A DNA stretch of 64,000 bases from Kitasatospora sp. MAA19 (GTDB lineage: Bacteria; Actinomycetota; Actinomycetes; Streptomycetales; Streptomycetaceae): NCBI RefSeq assembly GCF_029894125.1, contig NZ_JARXYZ010000001.1, forward strand, positions 62,001-126,000, given 5' to 3'. A program made the translations under genes and the position numbers. Below, in pieces: positions 24,903-33,918 of the stretch (its first letter is position 1; each line of letters starts with the position of its first letter). A model generated the notes under the pieces. It saw only the letters and a list, made by a program, of their open reading frames with translations, did no database searches and was not told the origin of the DNA.

Positions 24903-25520
24903 ATGGACCAGCACTTCAAGGACATCCCCACCACCACGCTGGCCGACGTGCTCGGGCGCGCCCAGGTGATGGACATCGGCATCCGTCCGCTCTGGCCGGG
25001 GGCGCCCCGAGTGGCCGGCCCGGCGTTCACCGTGCAGTGCCCGCCCGGCGACAACCTGATGCTGCACGCGGCGATCTACCGGGCCGAGCCGGGCGCCGTG
25101 ATCGTCGTCGAGTCGGGCGACCTGGACTACGCGCTGGCCGGCGGCAACGTGTGCGCCGTCGCGCAGCGCCGGGGCGTCGCGGCCTTCGTGGCCGACGGCC
25201 TGATCCGGGATCTGGGCGAGGTCCGGGAGCTGGGCTTCCCGGTGTTCGCCCGTGGCGTGATCCCGATCCCGGGGGCCAAGCAGGCCCTCGGCACGCACGG
25301 CGCCCAGGTGCGCTGCGGCGGCGTGTCGGTGGCGGCCGGCGACATCGTGGTGGCCGACGACGAGGGGGTCGTGGTGGTGCCCGCGGCCCGGCGCGCGGAG
25401 GCCCTGGCGGCGGCCCGCACCAAGCTGGCCAAGGAGGCCGCCGAGACGCTGGACGACTGGGAGGCCGCGCACCACGCCCGGATCGAGAAGACCCTCGGCG
25501 AGCTGGGCTTCACCGGCTGA
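24903..25520 (+). CDS. RraA-like / HMG-CHA aldolase family protein
   Basis: 205 residues, ATG with GAGGAAG. The family core is visible: DIPTTTLADVLGR, GPAFTVQCPPGDN, GGNVCAVAQRRGVAAFVADGLIRD (metal/substrate loop with G-x20-R-D) and PVFARG. Members are either 4-hydroxy-4-methyl-2-oxoglutarate or oxaloacetate decarboxylating aldolases, or RraA RNase E inhibitors. The conserved RD pair and the following acidic residue favour a metal-dependent aldolase. It is under the TetR-type operator with GNAT. Confidence 0.82.
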   Translation: MDQHFKDIPTTTLADVLGRAQVMDIGIRPLWPGAPRVAGPAFTVQCPPGDNLMLHAAIYRAEPGAVIVVESGDLDYALAGGNVCAVAQRRGVAAFVADGLIRDLGEVRELGFPVFARGVIPIPGAKQALGTHGAQVRCGGVSVAAGDIVVADDEGVVVVPAARRAEALAAARTKLAKEAAETLDDWEAAHHARIEKTLGELGFTG

Positions 25521-25548
25521 CCCGGCCGACCCGGCTGACCCGGCCGAC
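25513..25548. repeat. 9-bp tandem array across the RraA-like stop codon
   Basis: Four units alternating CCGGCTGAC and CCGGCCGAC. The first unit contains the TGA (25518-25520) of the RraA-like gene. It lies in the convergent junction with the PEP mutase-like gene. Confidence 0.88.
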
Positions 25549-25572
25549 CCACGCCAGCCCCCGGGAACGCGG

Positions 25573-26409
25573 TCAGCCCCCGTACAGCCCGTTGAGCTCG
25601 CCGAAGCCGAGCGCGCCGTCCAGCTCCGCCAGCGTCCCGGGCCCGAGCAGTTCGGCCGCGGCGCGGCGGGCCACGGTGTACGCGAGCTGGGCGAGGCCGG
25701 TGCCGACGCTGACTCGCCGCACCCCCGCGCCGGCGAGTTCGGCGACGGTCGGCCCGCCCGCGACGGCCATGGCGTTCACCGGCAGCGGGGAGCGCCGGCA
25801 CAGCTCGGCGAGGGCGTCGAGGTCGAGCAGCCCGGGGACGAACAGGCCGTCGGCGCCCGCCCCGGCGTAGGCCTCGACCCGGGCCAGGACGTCGTCGAGC
25901 CCGCCCAGCCCGAACAGGAACACGTCCGTACGGGCGTTGACCACCAGCTCGGGCAGGCCGGCCCCGGCCGCCGCCGCCCGGGCCGCCCGCAGCCGGTCGG
26001 CCTGCTCGGCCACCGGGAACAGCGGGCCGCCGACGGCCGCCGAGTCCTCCAGGTTGACGCCGACGGCGCCGGCCTCGACCAGCGCCGCCACGGTCGCGGC
26101 CACGTCGGCGGGCAGCGGCCCGTAGCCGCCCTCGGCGTCGACCGTGACCGGTACGTCCACGGCCGCGACGATCCGGCAGGCCGCCTCGACGGCCTGGGCC
26201 CGCTCCAGCCGGTGGCCGTCGCCGCGGCCGAGCGACCAGGAGACGCCGCCGCTGGTGGTGGCGATCGCCCGGGCGCCGGCCGAGGCGATGACGGCGGCGC
26301 TGCCCGCGTCCCAGGCGTTGGGCAGGACGAGCGGGCCGTCCGCGACGAGCTCCCGCAGCCGCAGCGCCCGCTCGCGCAGGGTCGGGGTGGAGGTGGGGGT
26401 GGGGGACAT
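25573..26409 (-). CDS. Isocitrate lyase / PEP mutase superfamily protein
   Basis: 278 residues. TIM-barrel motifs LVLPNAWDAGSAAVIASAGARAIATTSGG, VPVTVDAEGGYG (metal-binding D-x-E-x-G-Y-G), VNLEDSA and VNARTDVFL match the ICL/PEPM group with the usual Lys-Lys-Cys lyase loop absent. Such proteins cleave or rearrange 2-oxo/phosphono acids, and many streptomycete members are carboxyvinyl-phosphonate mutase-like with unknown substrate. It stands alone, divergent from the DUF5937 regulator gene. Confidence 0.85.
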   Translation of the reverse strand: MSPTPTSTPTLRERALRLRELVADGPLVLPNAWDAGSAAVIASAGARAIATTSGGVSWSLGRGDGHRLERAQAVEAACRIVAAVDVPVTVDAEGGYGPLPADVAATVAALVEAGAVGVNLEDSAAVGGPLFPVAEQADRLRAARAAAAGAGLPELVVNARTDVFLFGLGGLDDVLARVEAYAGAGADGLFVPGLLDLDALAELCRRSPLPVNAMAVAGGPTVAELAGAGVRRVSVGTGLAQLAYTVARRAAAELLGPGTLAELDGALGFGELNGLYGG

Positions 26410-26528
26410 GCGGGGTCACCGTCTTCCGTGCCGTCGGGTGCTGCCTCGGTTCCCCCGCATCGTGCGGCCCGTCCCGCGGCGGCCACCACTGATTAAGCTG
26501 AGCCCGAATCTTCTGGGAGGGGCCCGGC

Positions 26529-27560
26529 ATGCGGACGGCACTGCACTTCTCCGCGAACGACCTGGCGCTGACCCGCTTCGCCGTCTCCCCCATGCAGGAG
26601 GTGGTGACCAGCCTCCGCGCCCTCGCCCACTCCCCCGTCCCCACGCTGCACCGCCGCTGGGCCGACCAGGTCCGCGCCCGGCCGGCCGCCACCGGGCTGG
26701 ACCGCAGCCGGCTGGCCGTCATGGTCCCGCCCACCGGCCACCTGCCCGACTTCCTCAACCCCGCGCCGACGGGCTTCGCCCCCGCCCTCGCCGACGAGCT
26801 GGCCGCGATCACCGCCACCGGCGCCGGGCAGGTCCGGGCCGACCTCGACATCCTCGCCGCCGAGGCCGGCGGCCGCCTGCCGCCCGTCCTGGAGTCCCTG
26901 TACCGCGACCCGGCCGGGCAGCTGCCCCGGCTCGCCGCCGAGATCGAGGCGTACTGGCAACTCTCGCTCGCCCCGTACTGGGCCCGGATCCGCGCCCTGC
27001 TGGAGGCGGACGTGTTCCACCGCTCCCGGCAGGCCGCCGAGCACGGCACCGCGCGGATGCTGGACGACCTGCACGAGACGGTCCGCTGGGACGGCACCGC
27101 GCTGCGCCTGGAGCGACGGCACTGCGCGGTCACCCGGCTGACCGCCGGGGCCGGGCTGCTGCTCCTGCCCTCCGCCTTCGCCTGGCCGCAGGTGCTGACC
27201 CGGGTGCTGCCGCCGGACCCGCCGCAGCTGAGCTACCCGGCGCGCGGCGCGGCCACCCTCTGGGAGCCCCGCCCGGGCGGGGCGCCGGACGCGCTGGCCA
27301 CCGTCCTCGGCCGGTCCCGGGCCCGGCTGCTGGCCGAACTGGACTCCCCGGCCTCGACCACCGAGCTGGCCCGCCGCACCGGCCTGTCCGCCGCCGGCGT
27401 CTCGCAGCACCTGACCGCCCTGCGCGCGGCGGGCCTGACCAGTGCCCACCGCGCGGGCCACAGTGTCCTCTACGCCCGCACGGCGGTGGGCGATTCACTG
27501 TTCGAGCCATCCGCGCAGGCGTTCGATCCGGTGCCTCCCCCGCGGCGCCCCGGCCGGTGA
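26529..27560 (+). CDS. ArsR-type winged-helix regulator with DUF5937 N-terminal region
   Basis: 343 residues; GGGAGGGG precedes the ATG. A long helical N-terminal region (about 1-250, DUF5937-like, LTRFAVSPMQEVVTSLRAL) precedes an ArsR-like winged helix: LLAELDSPASTTELARRTGLSAAGVSQHLTALRAAGL. There are no metal-binding cysteines. The streptomycete family is frequent and largely uncharacterised. It is divergent from the PEP mutase-like gene, which it may control. Confidence 0.82.
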   Translation: MRTALHFSANDLALTRFAVSPMQEVVTSLRALAHSPVPTLHRRWADQVRARPAATGLDRSRLAVMVPPTGHLPDFLNPAPTGFAPALADELAAITATGAGQVRADLDILAAEAGGRLPPVLESLYRDPAGQLPRLAAEIEAYWQLSLAPYWARIRALLEADVFHRSRQAAEHGTARMLDDLHETVRWDGTALRLERRHCAVTRLTAGAGLLLLPSAFAWPQVLTRVLPPDPPQLSYPARGAATLWEPRPGGAPDALATVLGRSRARLLAELDSPASTTELARRTGLSAAGVSQHLTALRAAGLTSAHRAGHSVLYARTAVGDSLFEPSAQAFDPVPPPRRPGR

Positions 27561-27712
27561 TCCGCCAGTACGAATGGCCCCGCGCAGCACACCTCGGCGC
27601 ACCCCCTCCTCATATGATCGGAGCGACATGCGCCATGCTTGGTGATGCAGAGCACGGTACGGAACTTGCGCCGGACGGCCCACCCGCCGGACGGCCGAGA
27701 AGGAGGAAGCAC

Positions 27713-28387
27713 GTGGACGACGTTCTGCGGCGCGCCGCACTCTTCGCGGCACTCGACGACGAACAGGCCGGCGAGCTGCGCGCTTCCATGACCGAGGTGA
27801 CCCTCGCACGTGGTGAGTCGCTGTTCCACGAGGGCGACCCGGGCGACCGGCTGTACGTCGTCGCCGAGGGCAAGGTCAAGCTGCACCGCGCCTCGCCGGA
27901 CGGACGCGAGAACATGCTCGCCGTCCTCGGCCCCAGCGAGATGATCGGCGAACTGTCGCTGTTCGACCCGGGCCCGCGCACCGCGACCGCCAGCGCGCTG
28001 ACCGAGGTCAAGCTGCTCGGCCTGGGCCACGGCGACCTGCAGCCCTGGCTGCACGCCCGCCCCGAGGTCTCCATCGCGCTGCTGCGGGCCATCGCCCGCC
28101 GTCTGCGCCGGACCAACGACGTGATGTCCGACCTGGTCTTCTCCGACGTGCCCGGTCGCGTCGCCAAGGCCCTGCTGGACCTCTCCCGCCGCTTCGGCGT
28201 GCAGTCCGAGGAGGGCATCCACGTCGCCCACGACCTCACCCAGGAGGAACTGGCCCAGCTGGTCGGCGCCTCCCGCGAGACGGTCAACAAGGCGCTCGCC
28301 GACTTCGCCGGCCGCGGCTGGCTGAAGCTGGAGGCGCGCGCGGTGGTGCTGATGGACGTCGAGCGGCTGTCGCGCCGCTCGCGCTGA
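27713..28387 (+). CDS. crp: Crp/Fnr-family cAMP receptor protein
   Basis: 224 residues from GTG 27713, with AAGGAGGAAG ideally placed. The cyclic-nucleotide domain has GDRLYVVAEGKVKLH and the phosphate-binding cassette MIGELSLFDPGPRTATASA. The long C helix and the HTH QEELAQLVGASRETVNKAL follow. It is almost identical in plan to S. coelicolor Crp (SCO3571), a regulator of germination and antibiotic production. A -10-like TATGAT is at 27613-27618. The nth and MBL neighbours match Rv3674c-Rv3677c. Confidence 0.95.
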   Translation: MDDVLRRAALFAALDDEQAGELRASMTEVTLARGESLFHEGDPGDRLYVVAEGKVKLHRASPDGRENMLAVLGPSEMIGELSLFDPGPRTATASALTEVKLLGLGHGDLQPWLHARPEVSIALLRAIARRLRRTNDVMSDLVFSDVPGRVAKALLDLSRRFGVQSEEGIHVAHDLTQEELAQLVGASRETVNKALADFAGRGWLKLEARAVVLMDVERLSRRSR

Positions 28388-28400
28388 CACCGCCCCGTCC

Positions 28401-28440
28401 ACGCCGAAGGGCCCGTCCGAGCGGACGGGCCCTTCGGCGT
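28401..28440. terminator. Bidirectional terminator between crp and the MBL gene
   Basis: A perfect palindrome: ACGCCGAAGGGCCCGTCCG, a 2-base centre, and CGGACGGGCCCTTCGGCGT. It lies 13 bases after the crp stop and 32 bases before the convergent stop. Confidence 0.92.
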
Positions 28441-28472
28441 TCTCCCCGGGTTGCACGGGGCTTGCACCCCGG

Positions 28473-29306
28473 TCAGTCGAGGCCCGGGATCAGCCCGTGC
28501 TCCTCCAGGTACTCCAGCTGCGCCCGGACCGAGAGCTCGGCGGCCGGCCAGAGCGTCCGGTCGACGTCGGCGTAGACCCGGGCCACCACCTCCTCCGCGG
28601 TCCGGCAGCCGGCCTCGACCGCGGTCTCCACCTGCGCGAGCCGGGTGGCCCGGTGGGCGAGGTAGTAGTCGACGGCGCCGAGCGCGTCCGCGAGCACCGG
28701 GCCGTGGCCGGGCAGTACCGTCCGCACGCCGTGCGCGGAGGCCATCGTGTGCAGGTGGCGCAGCGAGTCCAGGTAGTCGCCGAGCCGGCCGTCGGGGTGG
28801 GCGACCATCGTGGTGCCGCGGCCGAGGACGGTGTCGCCGGTGAGGATCGCGCCGTCGGCGGGCAGGTGGAAGGTCAGCGAGTCCGAGGTGTGGCCGGGGG
28901 TGGCGACCACCCGCAGGTCGAGGCCGCCGACGTCCAGCCGCTGGCCGTTGACCAGGCCCTCGGAGCCCAGCCGGTGCGCCGGGTCCAGGGCGCGCACCTC
29001 GGTGCCGGTGAGTTCGGCGAAGCGGGCCGCGCCCTCGGAGTGGTCGGCGTGGCCGTGGGTGAGCAGGGTCAGCGCGACGCGCTTGCCCTGCTGCTCCGCG
29101 AGGTCGACCACCCGGCGCAGATGTCCCTCGTGCAGCGGGCCCGGGTCGATCACCACGGCGAGGTCCGAGCCGGGCTCGGAGAGCAGCCAGGTGTTGGTGC
29201 CGTCCAGCGTCATCGGCGACGGGTTCGGCGCCAGCACGCACAGCGCCCGAGGGGTGGCCTCGCCGTCGATGGCGGCGGCGGGGTCGCCCGGCAGGAGTCC
29301 GCTCAC
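28473..29306 (-). CDS. Metallo-beta-lactamase-fold hydrolase (LACTB2-like)
   Basis: 277 residues; GTG 29306 overlaps the previous stop (GTGA). The zinc motif LLTHGHADHSEGAARF (HxHxDH), a downstream His in VATPGHTSDSL, the Asp in ILTGDTVLG and the His in LPGHGPV complete the site. The C-terminal winged region (YLEEHGLIPGLD) resembles LACTB2/Rv3677c proteins, which are hydrolases or nucleases of unknown substrate. It belongs to the leftward group Nudix, 57-aa protein, MBL. Confidence 0.9.
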   Translation of the reverse strand: MSGLLPGDPAAAIDGEATPRALCVLAPNPSPMTLDGTNTWLLSEPGSDLAVVIDPGPLHEGHLRRVVDLAEQQGKRVALTLLTHGHADHSEGAARFAELTGTEVRALDPAHRLGSEGLVNGQRLDVGGLDLRVVATPGHTSDSLTFHLPADGAILTGDTVLGRGTTMVAHPDGRLGDYLDSLRHLHTMASAHGVRTVLPGHGPVLADALGAVDYYLAHRATRLAQVETAVEAGCRTAEEVVARVYADVDRTLWPAAELSVRAQLEYLEEHGLIPGLD

Positions 29307-29476
29307 CGGCTGCCCTCGCCGTCGCGGTACAGGGCCCTCGGCGGCAGCGGCCGGACGAGGGACCGCCGGGTCGCCTCGACGAACGGGACCGGGCCCTCGC
29401 AGGCCGGGGTGCGGGGGATCAGGCGGCGGGCGGGCAGCGCGGGTGCCGTCCGGCGAGCCACGTCGTTGTGGGTCAT
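29303..29476 (-). CDS. Small conserved-position protein, 57 aa
   Basis: 57 residues from ATG 29476 with AAAGGA 11 bases upstream, overlapping the MBL start by 4 bases. It is basic (MTHNDVARRTAPALPARRLIPRTP) with FVEATRRSLVRPLPPRALY near the end. No membrane helix or known motif. The ribosome site, the coupled GTGA junction and GC-rich third positions support translation. A longer in-frame extension to 29578 runs into a repeat and is unlikely. Confidence 0.6.
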   Translation of the reverse strand: MTHNDVARRTAPALPARRLIPRTPACEGPVPFVEATRRSLVRPLPPRALYRDGEGSR

Positions 29477-29492
29477 CGGGCGTCGGTCCTTT

Positions 29493-29574
29493 CTGTTCGG
29501 CGGCTCTGTTCGGCGTCGGTGGTGCATTGTCGGTGTTCCGCGTCGTTGGTGCTCGATGTCGGTTCTGTTCGGCG
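29493..29574. repeat. Imperfect repeats between the Nudix stop and the 57-aa gene
   Basis: CTGTTCGGCG occurs at 29493, 29506 and 29565, with related TCGGTG-type segments between. It lies just 3' of the Nudix gene. Confidence 0.55.
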
Positions 29575-29617
29575 TCACCGGTGCTCCGCGGTGGTGGCGT
29601 TCGCCGTTGCCGTGCGG

Positions 29618-30484
29618 TCAGGCGTCCTCGGGGAAGTCCCCGTCGATGGTCAGTTCGTCGTACCCGGGCCAGCGGACCGTCATCCGGTCCCCCCGGACCT
29701 CGGCCCGGCCCAGCACCGGCGCCAGCGATCGCCCGGCGGCCGCGGCCAGGGCCTCGGCGGCGGTGCGCACCGGCGACAGCTCGCGCAGCACCGTCACGGT
29801 CGGCGGCAGCATCCCGAACCGGCCCTCCTGGTGGCCCCGGACGGCCTCGGAGGGCGTCAGCCAGGCCACCCGGTCGGCCTCGCCGACCTCCAGGGCCGCG
29901 CGCTGCCCGGTCGGCAGCGCGGCGACGAAGAACCAGGTGTCGTAGCGGCGCTCCTCGAACTCCGGGGTGACCCAGCGGGCCCAGCCGCCCAGCAGGTCGC
30001 TGCGCAGCACCAGGCCGTGGTCGCGGAGGAACTCGGCGAAGGACAGCTCGTGCGCCTCCAGCGCGGCCCGCTCGGCGCTCCAGTCGCGCGGCGCGGCGAC
30101 GCTGTCCGCGTCCGGCCCGGCCAGCAGGACCCCGGCCTCCTCGAAGGTCTCGCGGACGGCCGCGCAGACCACCGCCCGCGCCGTCCGGGCGTCCACCCCG
30201 AGCCGCCGCGCCCACTCCTCGGGCGTCGGCCCGGACCAGCCCGTCTCCACCTCGGCGTCGCGCGGATCCACCCCACCGCCCGGGTAGGCGTACATGCCGG
30301 CCGCGAAGGCCATCGAGGTGCGCCGGCGCAGCAGGTACGCCTGCGGCCCGTCGGCCGCGTCGCGCAGCAGCACGACCGTCGCGGCGGGCCTGGGCACCGC
30401 CGGGGTCAGCGCGCCGGAGTCGACCGCCCGGATCCGGGCGGGCCAACCGGGCGGCATCGGGAGCGTCGTCGCTCGATGGTCCAT
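29618..30484 (-). CDS. Nudix hydrolase
   Basis: 288 residues. PAATVVLLRDAADGPQAYLLRR is followed by MYAYPGGGVDPRD and, after an insertion of about 30 residues, by AVRETFEEAGVLL, the split Nudix box of the NUDT19/RNase-like long subfamily. The C-terminal half is helical with ITPEF-like segments (WARWVTPEFEERRYDTWFFVAALP). It probably hydrolyses a CoA or nucleotide derivative. It lies upstream of the MBL gene and may share its transcript. Confidence 0.85.
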   Translation of the reverse strand: MDHRATTLPMPPGWPARIRAVDSGALTPAVPRPAATVVLLRDAADGPQAYLLRRRTSMAFAAGMYAYPGGGVDPRDAEVETGWSGPTPEEWARRLGVDARTARAVVCAAVRETFEEAGVLLAGPDADSVAAPRDWSAERAALEAHELSFAEFLRDHGLVLRSDLLGGWARWVTPEFEERRYDTWFFVAALPTGQRAALEVGEADRVAWLTPSEAVRGHQEGRFGMLPPTVTVLRELSPVRTAAEALAAAAGRSLAPVLGRAEVRGDRMTVRWPGYDELTIDGDFPEDA

Positions 30485-30548
30485 GCCCGGATGCTAAGCG
30501 CACGAAGGCGGGGTTGGACAGGCCCAACCCCGCCTTTCGCGATCACGG

Positions 30549-31016
30549 TCAGTTGGTCTTGACCCGCACCTGCAGCTCGACCTCGACCGGGGCGTCCAGC
30601 GGCAGCACCGCGACGCCGACCGCGCTGCGGGCGTGCACGCCCGCCTCGCCCAGCACCTTGCCGAGCAGCTCGCTGGCGCCGTTGATCACGCCCGGCTGGC
30701 CGGTGAAGTCGGGGGCCGAGGCGACGAAGCCGACGACCTTCACGACCCGCTCGATCTGGTCCAGGTCGCCGATCACCGACTTGATCGCGGCCAGCGCGTT
30801 CAGCGCGCAGGTCTGCGCGAGCTCCTTGGCCTCCTCCGGGGACACCTCGGCGCCGACCTTGCCGGTGCTCGGCAGCTTGCCGCCGACGACCGGCAGCTGG
30901 CCGGAGGTGAACACGAACTCGCCCGCGCGCAGGGCCGGCACGTACGCGGCGACCGGGGCGGCCACCGGCGGCAGGGTCAGACCCAGGTCCGCGAGCTTCA
31001 CCTCGACCTTGCTCAT
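30549..31016 (-). CDS. RidA/YjgF-family protein
   Basis: 155 residues. GEFVFTSGQLPVVGGKL, ALNALAAIKSVIGDLDQIERVVKVVGFVAS and the C-terminal VEVELQVRVKTN are RidA-type. The family includes enamine/imine deaminases that detoxify 2-aminoacrylate. The arginine that binds the carboxylate in enzymatic members would be in VGVAVLPLDAPVEVE, where none is obvious, so this may be a non-canonical member (Rv3678c type). The start overlaps the DUF4177 stop by 4 bases. Confidence 0.88.
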   Translation of the reverse strand: MSKVEVKLADLGLTLPPVAAPVAAYVPALRAGEFVFTSGQLPVVGGKLPSTGKVGAEVSPEEAKELAQTCALNALAAIKSVIGDLDQIERVVKVVGFVASAPDFTGQPGVINGASELLGKVLGEAGVHARSAVGVAVLPLDAPVEVELQVRVKTN

Positions 31017-31171
31017 GCGTTCTTCTCCCGCTTGAAGTAGGCCACCAGCTGCTCCGGGTTCGGGCCCGGCACGACCTGGACGAGCTCCCAGCCGTCCTCG
31101 CCGAAGTTGTCCAGGATCTGCTTGGTGGCGTGCACGAGCAGAGGCGCCGTCATGTATTCCCACTTGGTCAT
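31013..31171 (-). CDS. DUF4177 small protein
   Basis: 52 residues, MTKWEYMTAPLLVHATKQ to LVAYFKREKNA. The central NFGEDGWELVQVVPGPN is the DUF4177 core. It is coupled by ATGA to the RidA-like gene, as Rv3678A is to Rv3678c. The function is unknown. Confidence 0.85.
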   Translation of the reverse strand: MTKWEYMTAPLLVHATKQILDNFGEDGWELVQVVPGPNPEQLVAYFKREKNA

Positions 31172-31379
31172 GGCCAGACTCTAGACGAGCCGCCGCGGCG
31201 ATCGGCGCCGCCCACGGACCGGCGTGTGAGGTGGCCCACAAAGGGGGCATGATTCAGGCCCGGCCCCCCTGGTGCTCCGGGCATCCGGCGCGCTCCCTGG
31301 TTACCCTCGCGAGAGGGCACCGGAGATCGGGCCGGCCGACGGAGCGGCCCCCGGCCCACGAGACGGACGGAGACGGAGC

Positions 31380-32462
31380 GTGGCACGCACCCCCGGCCAG
31401 GCGGCCCGGCGCGACCCCGACTGGGAGGGCGTCCGGCTGCACGTGGTCAGCGGCAAGGGCGGCACCGGGAAGACCACGCTGGCCGCCGCGCTGGCGCTGG
31501 CACTCGCCGCCGACGGCGGGCGGGTCCTGCTCATCGAGGTCGAGGGGCGGCAGGGCATCGCCGAACTGTTCGGCATCGCCGCCCTCCCGTACGAGGAGCG
31601 CCGGATCGCCTCGGTCTCCCGCGCCCAGCTGGGCCTGCCGCCCGACGAGGGGGGCGGCGGTGGCGGCGGCGAAGTGTTCGCGCTGGCCATCGACACCGAG
31701 CTCGCGCTGCTCGAGTACCTGGAGATGTTCTACAAGCTCGGCCGGGCCGGCAAGGCGCTGCAGAAGGTCGGCTTCGTCGACTTCGCGACCACCATCGCGC
31801 CCGGCGTACGGGACGTCCTGCTCACCGGCAAGGCCTGCGAGGCGGCCCGGCGCAAGGGCCCGGACGGCCGCCGCCGCTACGACGCGGTCGTGATGGACGC
31901 GCCACCGACCGGACGGCTCACCCGGTTCCTGAACGTGAACGCCGAGGTCGCCGGGCTGGCCCGGATCGGGCCGATACACACGCAGGCGCAGGCCGTGATG
32001 CGGGTGCTGAAGTCGCCGGAGACCGCGGTGCACCTGGTCACCCTGCTGGAGGAGATGCCGGTGCAGGAGACGGTCGACGGCTTCGCCGAGCTGCGCGAGG
32101 CCAGGCTCCCGGTGGGCGGGGTGATGGTCAACATGGTCCGGCCGCCGGTGCTGGACGCCGCGGCGGTGGCCGCAGTGGACGGGGACCACCGCGAAGAGGT
32201 CGCCCTGGCCCTCGGCGAGGCCGGGCTCGGCGGGCGCTCGCGCAAGACGGAGACCGTCCGGGCGGCGGTGGAGCCGCTGCTCGACCCGCTGCTGGCGCAG
32301 GCCCGGGAACACGCCGAGCGGGTCGAGCTGGAGCGTGAGCAGCGCGCCGATCTGCAGCAGCTGCGGCTCCCCACCTACGAACTTCCGCTGCTGGGCGAGG
32401 GCGTGTACCTCGGCGGGCTGTACCGGCTGGCGGGCGAACTGAAACGGCAGGGGGCGGCGTGA
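31380..32462 (+). CDS. ArsA/GET3-like ATPase, first of a pair
   Basis: 360 residues from GTG 31380. It has the deviant P-loop VSGKGGTGKTT, the A-type switch MDAPPTGRLTRFLNV and a Gly-rich stretch (EGGGGGGGEVF). It lacks the Cys triad of arsenite ArsA. In mycobacteria the pair Rv3679-Rv3680 forms a heterodimeric ATPase needed for some stress and carbon-source growth. It overlaps the second ATPase gene by 4 bases. Despite the name, a link with the ars operon 8 kb away is not supported. Confidence 0.88.
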   Translation: MARTPGQAARRDPDWEGVRLHVVSGKGGTGKTTLAAALALALAADGGRVLLIEVEGRQGIAELFGIAALPYEERRIASVSRAQLGLPPDEGGGGGGGEVFALAIDTELALLEYLEMFYKLGRAGKALQKVGFVDFATTIAPGVRDVLLTGKACEAARRKGPDGRRRYDAVVMDAPPTGRLTRFLNVNAEVAGLARIGPIHTQAQAVMRVLKSPETAVHLVTLLEEMPVQETVDGFAELREARLPVGGVMVNMVRPPVLDAAAVAAVDGDHREEVALALGEAGLGGRSRKTETVRAAVEPLLDPLLAQAREHAERVELEREQRADLQQLRLPTYELPLLGEGVYLGGLYRLAGELKRQGAA

Positions 32463-33709
32463 CCAGCAGCGGAACCAGCGGCGGCAGCGGCGGGGCCGGC
32501 CGGACCAGCGGCCACGGCGGCAGCGGCGGCCACCACGGCAACGGCGGCAACGGCGTACGCTCCACCGGCAGCCGACTCGCCGTCGACAGGCTGATCGACG
32601 ACCCGAAGACCAGGATCATCGTCTGCTGCGGCTCCGGCGGCGTCGGCAAGACCACCACCGCCGCGGCGATCGGCCTGCGGGCCGCCGAACGCGGTCGCAA
32701 GGTCGTGGTGCTGACCATCGACCCGGCCCGGCGGCTCGCCCAGTCGATGGGCCTGACCGAGCTGGACAACACCCCCCGGGTCGTCAAGGGGGTCACCGGC
32801 GACGGCGAGCTGCAGGCCATGATGCTCGACATGAAGCGGACCTTCGACGAGGTCGTGCTCGCCCACGCCGAACCCGAACGGGCCAAGGCGATCATGGAGA
32901 ACCCGTTCTACCAGTCCCTGTCGGCCGGCTTCGCGGGCACGCAGGAGTACATGGCGATGGAGAAGCTCGGGCAGCTGCGCGCCGCCGAGGAGTGGGACCT
33001 GATCGTCGTCGACACCCCGCCGTCCCGCTCGGCGCTGGACTTCCTGGACGCACCCAACCGGCTCGGGTCCTTCCTCGACGGCCGGGTGATCCGGATCCTG
33101 ACCGCCCCGGCCAAGGTCGGCGGCCGCAGTGCGATGAGGTTCCTCAACGCCGGGATGGGCCTGCTCACCGGCACCCTGGGCAAGATCTTCGGCGCCCAGT
33201 TGCTCACCGACGTGCAGACCTTCGTCAGCGCGATGGACTCGATGTTCGGCGGCTTCCGCGAGCGCGCCGACCGCACGTACCAGCTGCTCAAGGCGCCGGG
33301 CACGGCGTTCCTGGTGGTGGCCGCGCCGGAGCGGGACGCGCTGCGCGAGGCGGCGTACTTCGTCGACCGGCTCGCCGCGGACCGGATGCCGCTGGCCGGG
33401 CTGGTGCTCAACCGGGTGCACGGCTCGGGCGCGCCGCAGCTCACCGCGGAACGGGCGCTGGCGGCCGCCGAGGCCCTGGAGGAGAACGGCTCGGAGCACG
33501 CCTCGCCCGAGGCCGAACTGCTCGCGGCCGGGTTGCTGCGGCTGCACGCCGAGCGGATGCAGATCATGGGGCGGGAGCGCCGCACCCGGGACCGCTTCGT
33601 GTCGGTGTACCCGGACGTGCCGATCGTGGAGGTCGCCGCGCTGCCTGGCGACGTGCACGACCTGGACGGGCTGCGGGCCATCGGGGACCGGCTCAGCGGC
33701 ACCGCGTAG
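32459..33709 (+). CDS. ArsA/GET3-like ATPase, second of a pair
   Basis: 416 residues; GTG overlaps the previous TGA. A 35-residue Gly/Ser/His-rich N-terminus precedes VCCGSGGVGKTTTAAAIGL (P-loop), TIDPARRLAQSMGL (switch I) and VVDTPPSRSALDFLDAPNRL (switch II). It probably forms a heterodimer with the preceding protein. The corresponding M. tuberculosis protein is Rv3680. The low-complexity N-terminus is unusual and may be a flexible tether. Confidence 0.88.
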   Translation: MTSSGTSGGSGGAGRTSGHGGSGGHHGNGGNGVRSTGSRLAVDRLIDDPKTRIIVCCGSGGVGKTTTAAAIGLRAAERGRKVVVLTIDPARRLAQSMGLTELDNTPRVVKGVTGDGELQAMMLDMKRTFDEVVLAHAEPERAKAIMENPFYQSLSAGFAGTQEYMAMEKLGQLRAAEEWDLIVVDTPPSRSALDFLDAPNRLGSFLDGRVIRILTAPAKVGGRSAMRFLNAGMGLLTGTLGKIFGAQLLTDVQTFVSAMDSMFGGFRERADRTYQLLKAPGTAFLVVAAPERDALREAAYFVDRLAADRMPLAGLVLNRVHGSGAPQLTAERALAAAEALEENGSEHASPEAELLAAGLLRLHAERMQIMGRERRTRDRFVSVYPDVPIVEVAALPGDVHDLDGLRAIGDRLSGTA

Positions 33710-33794
33710 GCGCCGACCCGCGCCGGACGCCTGGCACCGACGTATCCGGCGCGGGTGCGCCTGTGCCCCCAGCACAGGTGTGCCCGTCGCCGGT

Positions 33795-33914
33795 GTGCTC
33801 GGCGCCGTCATGTTCGTCGCCGTCGTGCTCGGCGCCGTCATGTTCGTCGCCGTCGCGCTCAGCGCCGGTATGCCCAGCGCCGTCGTGCTCAGCGCCGGTA
33901 CGCCCGGCGCCGTC
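33795..33914. repeat. 30-bp tandem array abutting the wblA stop codon
   Basis: Four 30-bp units (starting GTGCTC or GCGCTC, containing GGCGCCGTC or AGCGCCGGT) at 33795, 33825, 33855 and 33885. The first two are identical. A fifth partial unit (33915-33921) contains the wblA stop codon. Spacer-free, so not CRISPR. Confidence 0.9.
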
Positions 33915-33918
33915 GTGC

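Noticed and set aside
31380..33709. ArsA-like ATPases as part of the arsenic resistance system
   Set aside because: They lack the arsenite-binding cysteines, lie 6-8 kb from the ars operon beyond core genes, and match the Rv3679-Rv3680 pair.
33795..33914. 30-bp direct repeats considered as a CRISPR array
   Set aside because: Units are contiguous with no spacers and no cas genes are present.
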